From Dastarcus helophoroides (taxonomy: Eukaryota; Arthropoda; Insecta; Coleoptera; Bothrideridae), in the NCBI GenBank assembly GCA_028583605.1, contig CM053335.1, positions 13,609,053 to 13,673,052 on the forward strand: a stretch of DNA of 64,000 bases, written 5' to 3'. The translations under genes were made by a program, and so were the position numbers. How positions within the stretch are numbered: the stretch's first letter is position 1; the number at the start of each line of letters is the position of its first letter. Below are positions 11,521 to 23,215 of the stretch, piece after piece. Under the pieces are notes generated by a model. That model did not search any database. It was not told the DNA's origin and was given only the letters and a program-made list of their open reading frames with translations.

Positions 11521-12151
11521 GTGAGAGTGAGTGAGTGAGTGAGTGAGTGAGTGAGTGAGTGAGTGAGTGAGTGAGTGAGTGAGTGAGTGAGTGAGTGAGT
11601 GAGTGAGTGAGTGAGTGAGTGAGTGAGTGAGTGAGTGAGTGAGTGAGTGAGTGAGTGAGTGAGTGAGTGAGTGAGTGAGTGAGTGAGTGAGTGAGTGAGT
11701 GAGTGAGTGAGTGAGTGAGTGAGTGAGTGAGTGAGTGACTGAGTGAGTGACTGAGTGAGTGACTGAGTGAGTGACTGAGTGAGTGAGTGACTGAGTGAGT
11801 GAATGAGTGACTGAGTGAGTGAGTGAGTGAGTGAGTGAGTGACTGAGTGAGTGACTGAGTGACTGAGTGAGTGAGTGAGTGAGTGAGTGAGTGAGTGAGT
11901 GAGTGAGTGAGTGAGTGAGTGAGTGAGTGAGTGAGTGACTGAGTGAGTGACTGAGTGACTGAGTGAGTGACTGAGTGAGTGACTGAGTGAGTGAGTGACT
12001 GAGTGAGTGAATGAGTGACTGAGTGAGTGACTGAGTGAGTGAGTGACTGAGTGAGTGAATGAGTGAGTGAGTGACTGAGTGAGTGAATGAGTGAGTGAAT
12101 GAGTGAATGAACGAATGAATGAATGAATGAATGAATGAATGAATGAATGAA
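11521..12151. repeat. GAGT tetranucleotide microsatellite, about 630 bp
   Basis: Nearly perfect (GAGT)n from about 11525 to 11735. It is followed by a zone where GACT and GAAT variants alternate with GAGT in recurring patterns (to about 12100), then pure (GAAT)n to 12151. The variant order suggests several rounds of slippage and segment duplication. On the other strand it is (ACTC)n. Confidence 0.97.
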
Positions 12152-13490
12152 TTGATTATTTAATTAATTAATTATTTTATTGGTATTATTATTTTATTTA
12201 TTAATTTGAGGTGTCTAAAAAAATTCAACATCTTGACAGTTCTAAAAAAATGTTTAAAGAAACTCCCAAGGGGCTGAAAATGTGGATTAAGTTTTACATG
12301 CAATGAATCAGTCTCCAGGTTGTACGCACTCAAAAAATAAAACAAATGATTGGATTTGAAGTGGTCTATAGAAGTTAATATTGCAAAATTTAATTTATGT
12401 TCCTCATCAATAGCAAATCGTTGTTAAAGTGAATTCAAATTAAATGAAAATTTCAAGTTTGAGAGCCAAAATTTTAAGATTTAAGTCCAAAGTTCGAAAA
12501 GAGTCAGCAATTAAAAAAGGACCCCCTGAAAATAAAATTCAAAAACGTATTATTTTTTTTGTAATTTTTTTCCAAAATTTTCGTTAAATCATAATTTAAA
12601 ATTTAAACTTCAAAATATTTTACTACAATATTAGAATTAAAATTTTACAATTAAAGTCGAAATTAAAAGACAATTTTAAAATCAAGGTCGAATATTTAAC
12701 CTAAAACTTTGATACTTTAAGTCCAAAGTTCGAGAAGAAATACTTAACATTTAAAAGAAATGAGACCTTTACAAATTTTATAGATTCTTTCAGAAATTTC
12801 ACGTTTTTTTGCAGTTTCAAATTTGAAATGGGAATTTCTGTTTTTCTACGACTTTAAATACGAAATTCGAAAATAATATCGAAAATTTGAGACCAAAGTT
12901 TACATTCCAAATCGCAAATTCAAAATTTTCTTCCATTTCTTGAAATTTCTAAAACCTCATTTTAAAACTTTGTAAAAAATTGTTGAAAGAGAAACTGGAA
13001 ATTCTGAGAAAAAAAAATCGGAACAAATTTAAGGAAAATTCTTATTTTCATAATTCGAATTTTCGATTTTTTTTTTATTCGACGTTTCGACCTTTTCTAA
13101 GAATGTAACGGTCAACTTTGGATTTAAATAATTTTTCCTTTAAACTTCAAAGTTGAAAATTTCTGTTATTCAAAATAAAATTGGTAATCGTTAGATTTTA
13201 AAAATAATTTTTACGAATCTAAGTTATTTTTGAGAATAACACCTGCCGCTTTGGATAATTTAATTATTTTTTTTTAATTGAAACGTTAAAACCGAAAATT
13301 TGGGATGTAAGTTACAATTTCGACAATTCAAATTAAATAAGTGTTTTAAGAGTCTACAGAAATATTTTTGAAATTTTCAGTATTAGAGTCCAAATTTGGA
13401 AATATGTAAAAACAAAGCTTCCCACACATTCCGACTAAAAACATAGTAATTTCGTAATAAAAAATAAAATTTCGAGCTTAAAATTAGGGC
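12152..13490. other. AT-rich intergenic, partly degenerate repeat
   Basis: A looser version of the AAATTT filler with GTCCAAAGTTCGA-like words repeated near 12485 and 12721. No ORF or RNA gene is supported. Confidence 0.5.
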
Positions 13491-13550
13491 ACCTCTTTCG
13501 CTTGACTCGCTTGAGAGGTCGCGGGTTCAAACCCCGTTGCCAGTTACGCA
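13491..13550 (+). mobile_element. tRNA-like 3' half, SINE-like head (copy 1)
   Basis: GGGTTCAAACC at 13523-13533 matches the tRNA B box, with a pairing stem (CGGGTTCAAACCCCG) and GAGAGGTCGC just before it. No A box is found 40-45 bases upstream and no acceptor stem closes, so this is not a working tRNA gene. The bases after it (GCCAGTTACGCATT) resemble those after the better head at 49691 (TGCAGATTATGCTT), which points to a dispersed tRNA-derived element. Confidence 0.5.
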
Positions 13551-13569
13551 TTTTTTAAATTTTAACTTC

Positions 13570-13755
13570 TTAAGCGCGTTGAGCGAATTTTAATAGGAGG
13601 CAAACTTATCGGATCGCGTCACCATTACACTAATTTGCGTTTCCAACTGTAATTTAAATACAAGAGCATTTTGGTCACACGTAAGGGTGCCGCGTGGGGG
13701 TAACGCGAAACCTTGAAATTTAACCCTGTACCGAAAATTGCTCAACGCGCCTAAA
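13570..13755. mobile_element. Foldback (inverted-repeat) element, family III, complete copy
   Basis: The left end TTAAGCGCGTTGAGCGAAT and the right end ATTGCTCAACGCGCCTAA are inverted repeats. Arms continue inwards (left GCGTCACCATTACACT, right GGGGGTAACGCGAAACC, reverse-complement related). It has no coding capacity and is MITE-like. Single arms of the same family lie at 36343, 49809 and 56451. Confidence 0.65.
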
Positions 13756-15100
13756 GGAGTTTTCATTTCAAAAATGTTTCCTGTTTACTTATTCCAATAT
13801 AGAATATCAGAATATTTAGAATTTTAATTTTAAATTTTTCATTTTTTTTCTGCTATTCTACCAAAAACTATGTGGACTAGAAATTTTATAATTAAGCTTC
13901 TTCGCTCAGCTGAAAGCGATTAATATGCAAACTATTCAAGGAAAAGTAAACTTCTCTATAAACGGTTGTAATCAATCTAAATCCAGAATGAGGCTCGTTA
14001 TTAACTTTATAAAATAATAGCGCTTTGAATTTAATTTATGGGAGCTAAATGTTTGAACGATAATAACAAAGGTACAGTTAATTCAAAACAGAGGTAACAT
14101 TCTCATTATTTAGTAAGTCGTCCTGTCTTTTAATACAATAAAACTCGAGAGGGTTAATTTAATTGAAACTATTTTATCATTCAAAGTTTATATACTTGAC
14201 TATGTTCTTATCGCCAGTGCTTCAAAGTTTCAGATCTTTTTAATTACTTCATCATTAAATAAATTCACATTTTGTTTTATTTTACGTATTGAAATGTTCA
14301 ACTCTAAGTGAAATAAAGTGCAACGAAGTCAAAATCGCTGATAACTAAGCAAACACAACGAATTAATTATAGCGGAAGAATTTTACATTTCGCTTTTGTT
14401 ACGAACAGTGAAGGCCCTGAAATATGCCCGACGTTTAAATTTCTGGATGAGTGTTTAACGAGAACGAAGCCAAACTAAAAAAAATCGAGTGTTTGTCTGA
14501 CAAGAGGAATTGGTGGATGCGCCGGGTTTATTTAAACCGAAGCGAAATTAAAAATCGTCTGTTTGCCCGACAAGAAGAATTGGTGGATGCGCCGGGTTTA
14601 GGCTTATAACTGCCCAAATCTTTACAGTTTTGGCAAGTTTTCTATCAGAATTTTACGATTTTATTGTGAATGTGTCACTAATTAGAGCGTCGGAAAGCAC
14701 CAAAGACATCCTTGTCTAAATTTCGGTGTTTAAAATAAGCGACAGCCTCGTCTAACTTGGGGGATGTAAAATAAATCTCAACGGGGATCCCAAGCAAGTA
14801 TTTTCAGCTACTGGGCCATATTCATATTTATTTAATTCCCAAGGGCTTACGCTTCGTCTTATGTCTATTACCTGAGTTGAGAACGGTTTTGTTGCAGTTT
14901 CCTTCAGTTCACGCTTTGTTGTGCACAATCTTTGGGGATTTTCGCCTTCCACTTTTTTTCCACTTTAATATGAGGCACTGGCAACGTGAATTACTGGTAA
15001 CGTAGCCGTTTATTCAGTCTGTGATAAGATAACGAAGTTGAAACGAGAGAATTTTACCATTCATGATACATAGAACATAGACCGATTAATATACGAGAAT
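13756..15100. other. Intergenic, mostly single-copy
   Basis: No gene recognised. It contains the short tandem duplication described at 14464-14600. The minus-strand ORF at 14752-14952 (66 codons) has no support beyond length. Confidence 0.5.
14464..14600 (+). repeat. Two-copy tandem duplication, about 70 bp unit
   Basis: Unit 1 (14464-14530) and unit 2 (14534-14600) share CGAAGCSAAAYTA, then GTTTGYCYGACAAGARGAAT, then TGGTGGATGCGCCGGGTTTA. The last 26 bases of each unit are identical. The sequence is GC-richer than its surroundings. Confidence 0.85.
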
Positions 15101-17010
15101 GCCAACCTTGCTAGCGAAGTTTTTCTAAAATTTCAGTTATAACTGAAAACTCACTAGATACCTAAATGTAGACGTGAACATATTCAACGAATTCGAACAA
15201 AACATCATTCTGCAATCTATGCAAACTTGAAATCTGTGCATAATTTCGACTTTCAGTCATAACTGAAAACTCACTAGACACCTAAATGTAGACATGAACA
15301 TATCAACGAATTTGAACAAAACATTCTGCAATCTGCGCGAACTCTTTAAATCTGTACATAACTTCGACTCTCAGTTATAACTTCAATTATAATTGGAAAC
15401 TAACTAGACATCTAAATGTAGACATGAACATATCAACGAATTTGAACAAAACATCATTCTGAAATCTACGCGACCTCTTTAAATCTGTGCATAACTTTGA
15501 CTTTTTAAGTCATAACCGAAAACTCACTAGACACCTAAATGTGGACATGAACATATTAACGAATTTGAACAAAACATCATTCTGCAATCTGCGCGAACTG
15601 TTTAAATCTGTGCATAACTTCGACTTTCAGTTATAACTTCAGTTATAACTGAAACATATCAACCTAAATGTAGACATGAACATATCAACGAATTTGAACA
15701 AAACATCATTCTGCAATCTGCGCGACCTCTTTAAATCTGTGCATAACTTTGACTTTAAGTCATAACCGAAAACTCACTAGACACCTAAATGTAGACATGA
15801 ACATATCAACAAATTTGAACAAAACATAATTCTGCAATCTACGCGACCTCTTTAAATCTGTGCATAACTTAGACTTTCAGTCATAACTGAAAACTCACTA
15901 GACATGTAGACATTAACATATCAAGAATTTGAACAAAACATCATTCTGCATTCTGCGCGACCTCTTTAAATCTGTGCATAACTTCGATTTTCAGTCATAC
16001 CTAAAACTCACTAGACACCTAAATGTAGACGTGAATATATCAACGAATTTAAACAAAACATCATTCTGCAATCTGCGCGACCTCTTTAAATCTGTGCATA
16101 ACTTCGACTTTCAGTCATAACTAAAACTCACTAGACACCTAAATGTAGACATGAACATATCAACGAATTTGAACAAAACATCATTCTGCAATCTGCGCGA
16201 ACTCTTTAAATCTGTGCATAACTTCGACTTTCAGTTATAACTGAAAAGTCACCAGACACCTAAATGTAGACATGAACATATCAACGAATTTGAACAAAAC
16301 ATAATTCTGCAATCTACGCGACCTCTTTAAATCTGTGCATAACTTAGACTTTCAGTCATAACTGAAAACTCACTAGACATGTAGACAATAACATATCAAG
16401 AATTTGAACAAAACATCATTCTGCATTCTGCGCGATCTCTTTAAATCTGTGCATAACTTCGATTTTCAGTCATACCTAAAACTCACTAGACACCCAAATG
16501 TAGACATGAACATATCAACGAATTTAAACAAAACATCATTCTGCAATCTGCGCGACCTCTTTAAATCTGTGCATAACTTCGACTTTCAGTCATAACTAAA
16601 ACTCACTAGACACCTAAATGTAGACATGAACATATCAACGAATTTGAACAAAACATCATTCTACAATCTGCGCGAACTCTTTAAATCTGTGCATAACTTC
16701 GACTTTCAGTTATAACTAAAAACTCACCAGACACCTAAATGTAGACATGAATATATCAACGAATTTAAACAAAACATCATTCTGCAATCTACACGAACTC
16801 TTAATATCTGTGCATAACTTCGACTTTCAGTTATAACTGAAAACTCACTAGACACCTAAATGTGGACATGAACATATTAACGAATTTGAACAAAACATAA
16901 TTCTGCAATCTGCACGAACTCTTTAAATATGTGCATAACTGATTAAGCTAATCTTATGACGTTTATCCAAACTGATTCTATAAATAAGTATGTTTAATCG
17001 GCAGTATCAC
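15100..17010. repeat. Satellite array B, 119-bp monomers with a 475-bp higher-order unit
   Basis: About 15 monomers of roughly 119 bp, each containing ACCTAAATGTAGACATGAAC, then GAATTTGAACAAAACATCAT, CTGCAATCTGCGCGAACT and CATAACTTCGACTTTCAG. Segments near 15820-16290 and 16295-16765 are almost identical, so four monomers (475 bp) were duplicated as a block. The last unit (from about 16937) runs into sequence of array A type (GTTTATCCAAACTGATTCTA). The 63-codon ORFs at 15929 and 16404 are the two copies of the block and not genes. Confidence 0.92.
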
Positions 17011-17500
17011 TCAAGTTGGTTCAGTAAAACTTTTTTAAATTGTTTTATCAATTTAGTAGAAAACCGAATCCCATAATAAAGTCTACTGAAAAGCTATATT
17101 TTTAAACTAATTAAACTCTACACGTCATATCCTAGATCTCGGTGGTATTTAAACGGCGCTAAATAAATTTTTACGATTTCATCTCCTGATTCTTTTTTTT
17201 ACAACCGTCAATTAAACGCCCACATTTCGTGTTTTAACGAGTCGTCAAAGGGCGCTGGCATTTAGGGTACTCGACATATCGAACAATATTTAATCAGTGA
17301 GCGATGAAATTCGAGTGACACGCCACTGAAAAATTGTTTTCCAATCTGAACAATAATCGTCCCAATTTATATCTTTCCGAATCGCGGAAGCGACTAATAG
17401 CTTTGTTTTGATCGAAAAAAATTCGATACGACACGACGCGACGTATCAATTCCTTTCGATAACTGCGCCACTTAAATTATTTGTACGCCATTTTGCGATT
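17011..17500. other. Intergenic, no feature recognised
   Basis: Short non-repetitive stretch between the satellite and the next low-complexity block. Nothing coding seen. Confidence 0.5.
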
Positions 17501-20330
17501 TTCTTCTAGTTGAATTCGAATTTTTTCAAAGTTTTCAGGAAAATTCGAATTTCTTTTCAAAATTTCGAATATTTTACAAAAATTTGAATTTTTTACAAAA
17601 TTTCGAATTTTTTTTTGAAAATTTCGATTTTTTTTGAATATTATTACATTTTTAATAATTCAACTTCTTTGAATATTTCAGCTCTAAAACTTTCGACAAA
17701 ATTTCCACATTTTTCGAAATTTTCAATATTTTAAAAATCTCTACTTTTTCTCAAAATGTTGATTCATTTTGAAACTTTCGACTCTTTCAATGTATCAACT
17801 TTGCATACCTTTTTTGAAAAATTTCGAATTTCGATCTTTTCTATTTTTTTTAGTACTCTCGACGGATCATTTTGGAACAGTGTGACATTTATAAAAAACT
17901 TCTCAAAATGATGACTTTTTTATAAAATTGTGAAATTGTACTTGTTTTAAAAACTGAAAATTTTATCTTTGAAAGTTTCTACTTTTTTTAAAAATTTCGA
18001 CCTTCTCAAACGTTCGTTTTTAGACTTTGAATTTTGACTTTTAACTTTACTACTTTTTTTTATAACTTCTAAAAATATTTATCCTTTTTTTGAAAATGTC
18101 GACTCTATCAAAATTACAATTTCACAAAATATTGACTTTTTCTAGTTCTTCTCAATTTCGACATTTTCTTGAAATGTCGACTTATTTGTAAACTTCGTAT
18201 TTATTTTTGGAAAATTCCAACTTTTTCAAAATTACAGTTTTTTTGAAAATTTTGAATTCAAAAGTTTCTACTTTTTTAAAAACGTCGACTTTTTTCGTAA
18301 ACTCGTTCTTCTCTCAAAGTTTTGCTTCGTGTTTATTTTTGGCAAATTAAAAACTTTTTTCGAAATTACAGTTTTTTTGAAAATTTTGACATTAAAAGTT
18401 TCTGCTTTTTTAAAAACCTCGACTTTTTTTCGTAAACTCGTTCTTCTCTCTAAATTTTGCTTCGTGTTTATTTTTGGAAAATTCAAACTTTTTCAAAATT
18501 ACAGTTTTATTGAAAATTTTGACATTAAAAGTCTCTACTTTTTTAAAAACCTCGACTTTTTTCGTAAGCTCGTATTTCTCTCAAAGTTTTGACTTTTTAA
18601 AATAATACTTTCTTTTTAACTAAGACTTATAAACATTTCAATCTTTTTTTTTCTTTTTGAAAATGATGGATTTTTCAAAACGTTCCTTATTTTGAAAATA
18701 TCAATATACCTTTTCTTCAGAATTTTACTTTTCAAAATATCGATCTTTTTTTTTGAAAACTTCGAGTTTTTAAATTTCTTTTTTAGAATTTCGACTTTTG
18801 TAAATTTGGCTTTTCTTTAAAACTTCAATTTTGTTTTGTTGTAGATTTACGTTTTCTGAAAAATTTTACTGCTTTTAAAAGTTTTTTCCTTTTAAAAAAT
18901 TTCAACTTTTTTCAAAATTTTGACCCAATAATTTTAACTTTTTTGAGACTTATTTGTAAATTTAGATATTTCTGAAAACTTCAACTGTTTTTTTGAGATT
19001 GTAATTTTTTTCGAAATTTTTATAAAATGTAGACCTTTTTTTGAAGAATTCAAATTTTTTTGAAAATGTTAATGTTTTTAAGTTTGAGATTTTGACAAAT
19101 TCGACTAGAAATTTCTACTTTCGAAATTTCAATTAATTTCAACACTTCGTAAACGTTGACAGTTGCGGATTTTAAAAACTTTTTCTGTAAATTTGGTTTA
19201 ATTTCAAAAATTTTTAAAATTTTAACTAATATTTAAAAATTTTGTCTTTTTAAAAATATTCAATTTTGTCAGTTTTGACTTTCGAACCCCCTTTTTTAAA
19301 TTCTGAATTAGCTTTAAGATCCCGATTTTTTTTCCAAAAATGAAAATTTGATTAAAAAAAATTTCGATTTTTTCTGGGAAAAATTGATTTTATCGACTTT
19401 TTCAAAAATTTGATCTTTTTGGACATTTCGATTTTTTTCATAAATTTAACTTTTTTTAAAACTTCGACTTTTTTTTCGAAATTTTGGCATTTTCTGAATT
19501 TTTTTTTGACAATCTCGATTTTCTTGTGAAAATAAAATTTTTAAAAAGTCTCTCTTCCTGCCTCTATCTGCTCCCCGTCTTCCTTCACCCCCTGTTCCCT
19601 TCTGACCCCTGTCGCCTTTGCCCCCCTATCCCCTCTGCCCCCCTGTCCCCCTCTGCCCCCTGTCTCCCTCTGCCCCCTGTCTCCCTCTGCCCCCTGTCCA
19701 CCTCTGTCACCTGTCCCCCTCTACCCATCGTCCCTATCTGCCCCCCGTCCTCCCTTTGTCTCTGCCCCCGTCCCACCGTTTCTAATTTTAAAATTTTATT
19801 TTCTTCGCACCACCAACTTTTCAAAAATTCCATTTTTTTTAAAGAAGTTTTGAATTTTTTAACTTTTTTTTTTCAAAATTTTCACTTCAGTTTGACTTTT
19901 TAAAAAAATTTCGATTTTTTTTTTATTTTTAAAATTGTTTTTATCGACTTTTTTAAAAGCTCGATCTATTTCGACATTTCGACTTTTTTCATAAATTTAA
20001 TTTAAAACTTCGACTTTTTTTCCGAAATTTTGGCGTTTTTTTGAAAATTTCGGTTTTTTTTGAAAAATTTGACTATTTTTCAAAGTTTCGATTTTTTCGT
20101 AAAAATATTCTATTCTAAAGTCTCCCGTTTTTCTTGTTTCTATCTGCCCTCCGTCCCCCTCTACCTTTTGTCGACCTCACCATTTTATAATTTTTTCCTG
20201 CCTTTATCTGCTCTTCGTCCCCCTCTGCCCCCCTCCCCATAAAAATTGTTTTAAAAGTCTTCCTCTTTTCCTGCCTCTCGTTCCCTCTCCGTCCCTCACG
20301 ATCTTTTCAAAAAAGCCGCATTTTTTAATA
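17501..20330. repeat. Degenerate TTTTCGAC low-complexity block, T-rich on +
   Basis: Variants of TTTTTGAAAATTTCGAC. Inside, a unit of about 130-137 bp is tandemly repeated at about 18160-18600 (CGTAAACTCGTTCTTCTCTC at 18296 and 18433, a variant at 18561). Two C-rich minisatellite patches interrupt it (see 19555 and 20110). Confidence 0.78.
19555..19785 (+). repeat. C-rich polypyrimidine minisatellite
   Basis: About 15-bp units of the type CCTCTGCCCCCTGTCT are repeated with variation; almost no purines except G at fixed places. A related, shorter patch is at 20110-20300 (CTGCCCTCCGTCCCCCTCT). It contrasts sharply with the AT-rich surroundings. The 139-codon ORF across it is a repeat translation. 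Confidence 0.85.
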
Positions 20331-22880
20331 ACAGAATTTTTAATTTTCGCGATTTATGAAATAAGTCAAGATTTCAGGAAAATAACGTATAAGAAATTGG
20401 AAATTTTCAAAAAGTCAAAATTTAAAAATTTTTAAAAAGTCAAAATTTGAACATTTTTAAAAACTAAAAATTATAAATTTTTGAAAAGAATTTTTATATC
20501 GAAATTGTTTAGAAATTTTCAAAAAATCTAAAATTTTCGATTGTCGAAATTTTTAAAAATCAAAATTTAGTAAAAAGCCGATAATTTCGAAAAGAATCGG
20601 ATTCTTCAAAAAAAATTGGGAAAAATCGAAATCTTGAAAAAGTTATAATTCAGAAAAACCGGTATTTTTAAAAAAGATTTTTTATAAATCCAGATGTTTG
20701 TAATGTTCAGGAAACAGTCGAAGACGAATTTTCCAAAAAGAGACGAATTTACAAAGCAGCCTAGAAGGTCAAAAATTTGAAAATTGTCGAAATTGTCAAA
20801 ACAATGAAAATTTCTATAAATAGTGGAAATTTTGTATTCTTAAAATTATAATAAGGTAACATTTAAAAAAACAGAATATTGTTAAGAAAAAATAGAATAT
20901 TTTTCAAAGATGTAAAAAAAACCGCAATTTTTAACAAAACAATTTTCAGAAAAGTACAACTTTTCAAAATCAGTTGGAGTTTGCAAGTTAGGTTTTTGAG
21001 AAAGATTTGAAATTTTGAAAAGGTCGAAATTTTGGAAAAAAGTCAACATTTCGAAAAGAGTAGAAATTTTTTCGAGTCGACATTTTCAAAATATTAAGGC
21101 AAGGTTTCGAAAAAATGTCTTTTAAAAAGAAGTTTTTTTATAAAGTCTCAATTGAAAAAAGACTAATTTTCGAAAAAGTTTGAAATTTTTAAGAAAAAGT
21201 CAAAATTTCAAAATCAATTGGAGTTTGTAAGTTAGGTTTTTGAAAAAGATTTGAAATTTTGCAAAAGTCGAAATTTTAGAAAGAAGTCAAAATTTCGGAA
21301 AAGAGTAGAAATCTTTTCGAGTCGAAATTTTCAAAATATTAAGGCAAGGTTTTAAAAAATGTCTTTATAAAAGTAACGTTTATTTTTTAAATCTCACTTC
21401 AAAAAAGTCTAATTTTCCAAAAAGTTCGAAATTTTTAAGAAAAAGTCAGAATTTCAAAATCAGTTGGAGTTTGCAAGTTAGGTTTTTGAGAAAAATTTAA
21501 AATTTTGAAAAAGTCGAAATTTTGCAAGAAGATCAAAATTTCGAAGAATAGAAATTTATTCGAGTCGAAAATTTCAAAATATTAAGGCAAGGTTTCGAAA
21601 AAATCTCTTTAAAATAGTAATGTTTATTTTTTAAATCTCAATTCAAAAAAGTCTAATTTTCTAACAAGTTCGAAATTTTTAAGAAAAAGTCAAAATTTTA
21701 AAATCAGTTGGAGTTTGCAAGTTAGGTTTTTGAGAAGATTTGAAATTTTGAAAAAGTCGAAATTTTGGAAAAAGAGTTAACATTTCGTAAAAGAGTAGAA
21801 ACTTTTTCGAGTCCGAATTTTCAAAATATTAAGGCAAGGTTTCGAAAAAATGTCTTTAAAAAAGTAACGTTTTTTAAAAATCTCAATTCAAAAAAGTCTA
21901 AATTTTCGAAAAAGTTCGAAATTTTTAAGAAAAAGTCAAAATTTCGAAACAAGCAGAAATTTTTTTGGGTCAAAATTTTCAACATATTAAGTCAAGATTT
22001 TGAGAAAAAGTTTTTAAGAAAGTACCAAGTTTTTTTTACAACCTCAATTCAAAAAAGTCTAAATTTTCAAAAAAATTCGAAATTTTCAAGAAACAGTGGA
22101 AATCGATTTTGTTTAAATCGAATTTACAAAATAGTGGATTTTCAAGAAAGTCAAACTATCGAAAAATGACGAAATTTTAAAAATGGAAATTTTCAACAGT
22201 CGAAATTTTGAAAAATAGTGGAAATACTAAAAAATAGTCGATATTTTTAAAACATATGAAATTAAATAAAATTAGGATTTCTTAAAAATTTCGAAACAGC
22301 TTTATTTTAAAATTTTGAGAAAAATGTTTGAAATTTTAAGAAAAACGTTTGGAATTTTGTGAACGTCAGAATGTTCAGAAAAACGTCAAAAATTCGGAAA
22401 AATGAGTCAAAATTTTTGAAAGACAGCCTGGAATCTTTAAATTAATCTTTTTAAAGAATTGAAAATTGCGTGAAGAAACTGAAATTTTCGTTCAAATTTT
22501 TGAGAGAAAGCTCGAAATCAAAAAAAAACTGGAAGTTTCAAATAGGTCTTCATTCGAAGTTCGAAATCAAAAAGAGTTGGGAGTCCAATTCTTCAAAAAA
22601 AAAGTTGAATAATCAAATTTTGAAAAATTGTAGAAATTATGAAAAAATTCGACAGAAACATGGGAAATCTTAAAAATGTCCAATTTTAATGTCAAAACTA
22701 TTAAAAGTTGTAACTGTTAAAATTACCAAAAAAAATCGAAAGTTAAAGAAAATGAAAATTATCGATGAAAGTAGAATTTTTCCAAAAAATTCAAAATTGG
22801 AGCCAAAATTTGAAAAAACAAAAACGAAAATCTGGAACAAGTTAAATTTTTGAGAGATAAAAGTCAACATTTCTAAAAAT
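20331..22880. repeat. A-rich mirror block with 245-bp tandem repeat
   Basis: Opposite strand polarity to 17501-20330: here + is A-rich (AAAAAGTCGAAATTTT). From about 20900 to 22130 there is a tandem repeat of about 245 bp with CAGTTGGAGT at 20971, 21215 (as CAATTGGAGT), 21461 and 21705, each followed by TTGCAAGTTAGGTTTTTGA and later AATATTAAGGCAAGG. A fifth unit is truncated. ORFs such as 21765-22169 are not coding. Confidence 0.85.
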
Positions 22881-22899
22881 GTACAAGAGTCTTATTAAA

Positions 22900-23215
22900 T
22901 ATATTGTTGCGTGTTTTTGGTTTGAAAATTAAAACTTTGTGAATTGTAAACACTATTTCAAACTTATTTCGGAACACTACAATTATGATTCACCTAACTA
23001 TCAGAGTTTCTAACTATCTGACTAAGTAACTGACTGAGGTCTAACTGAAAGAAAGACGATCGCGTATTTATACCTTTCCGGTTTCTGGAACGGATCTCCG
23101 TACAGATATTATCTCTTGTGCAAACGTTTGGGGCACTTATCTGCTGTATGATTCATTCTCGTGGCCACTTCCCATTATCAAATGTTTCTAGAGAGTTCCT
23201 TACGCTACACAATCA
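22900..23215 (-). promoter_or_regulatory. Orphan TATA/initiator promoter with heat-shock-like sites; possible solo LTR
   Basis: On the minus strand TATAAATA (23072-23065) is followed by TCAGTT with its A at 23046, 26 bases downstream, a full core promoter. Upstream on that strand are TTCCAGAA (23090-23083) and GAACTCTCTAGAA (23198-23186), a two-unit and a nearly perfect three-unit heat-shock element. Downstream are a repeated AGTTA/AGTCA-rich leader and ACACGCAACA, then only low-complexity filler: no ORF follows. The CAACA end and a TGTAGCG start about 305 bp away are compatible with a solo LTR; the alternative is a fragment of a heat-shock gene promoter. Target duplications are not clear. 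Confidence 0.5.

Noticed and set aside
13491..13550. Possible functional tRNA gene
   Set aside because: Only the T arm and B box are convincing; A box and acceptor stem are missing. The head at 49691 also fails to close an acceptor stem.
15929..16595. Two nearly identical 63-codon ORFs
   Set aside because: They are the two copies of the 475-bp satellite block; other monomers have stops in that frame.
15100..17010. Regular repeats considered as a CRISPR array
   Set aside because: Monomers are contiguous 119-bp satellite units without unique spacers, in a eukaryotic context.
19484..19903. 139-codon proline/leucine-rich ORF
   Set aside because: Crosses the C-rich minisatellite and filler; no signal of coding selection and the antisense frame is open as well.
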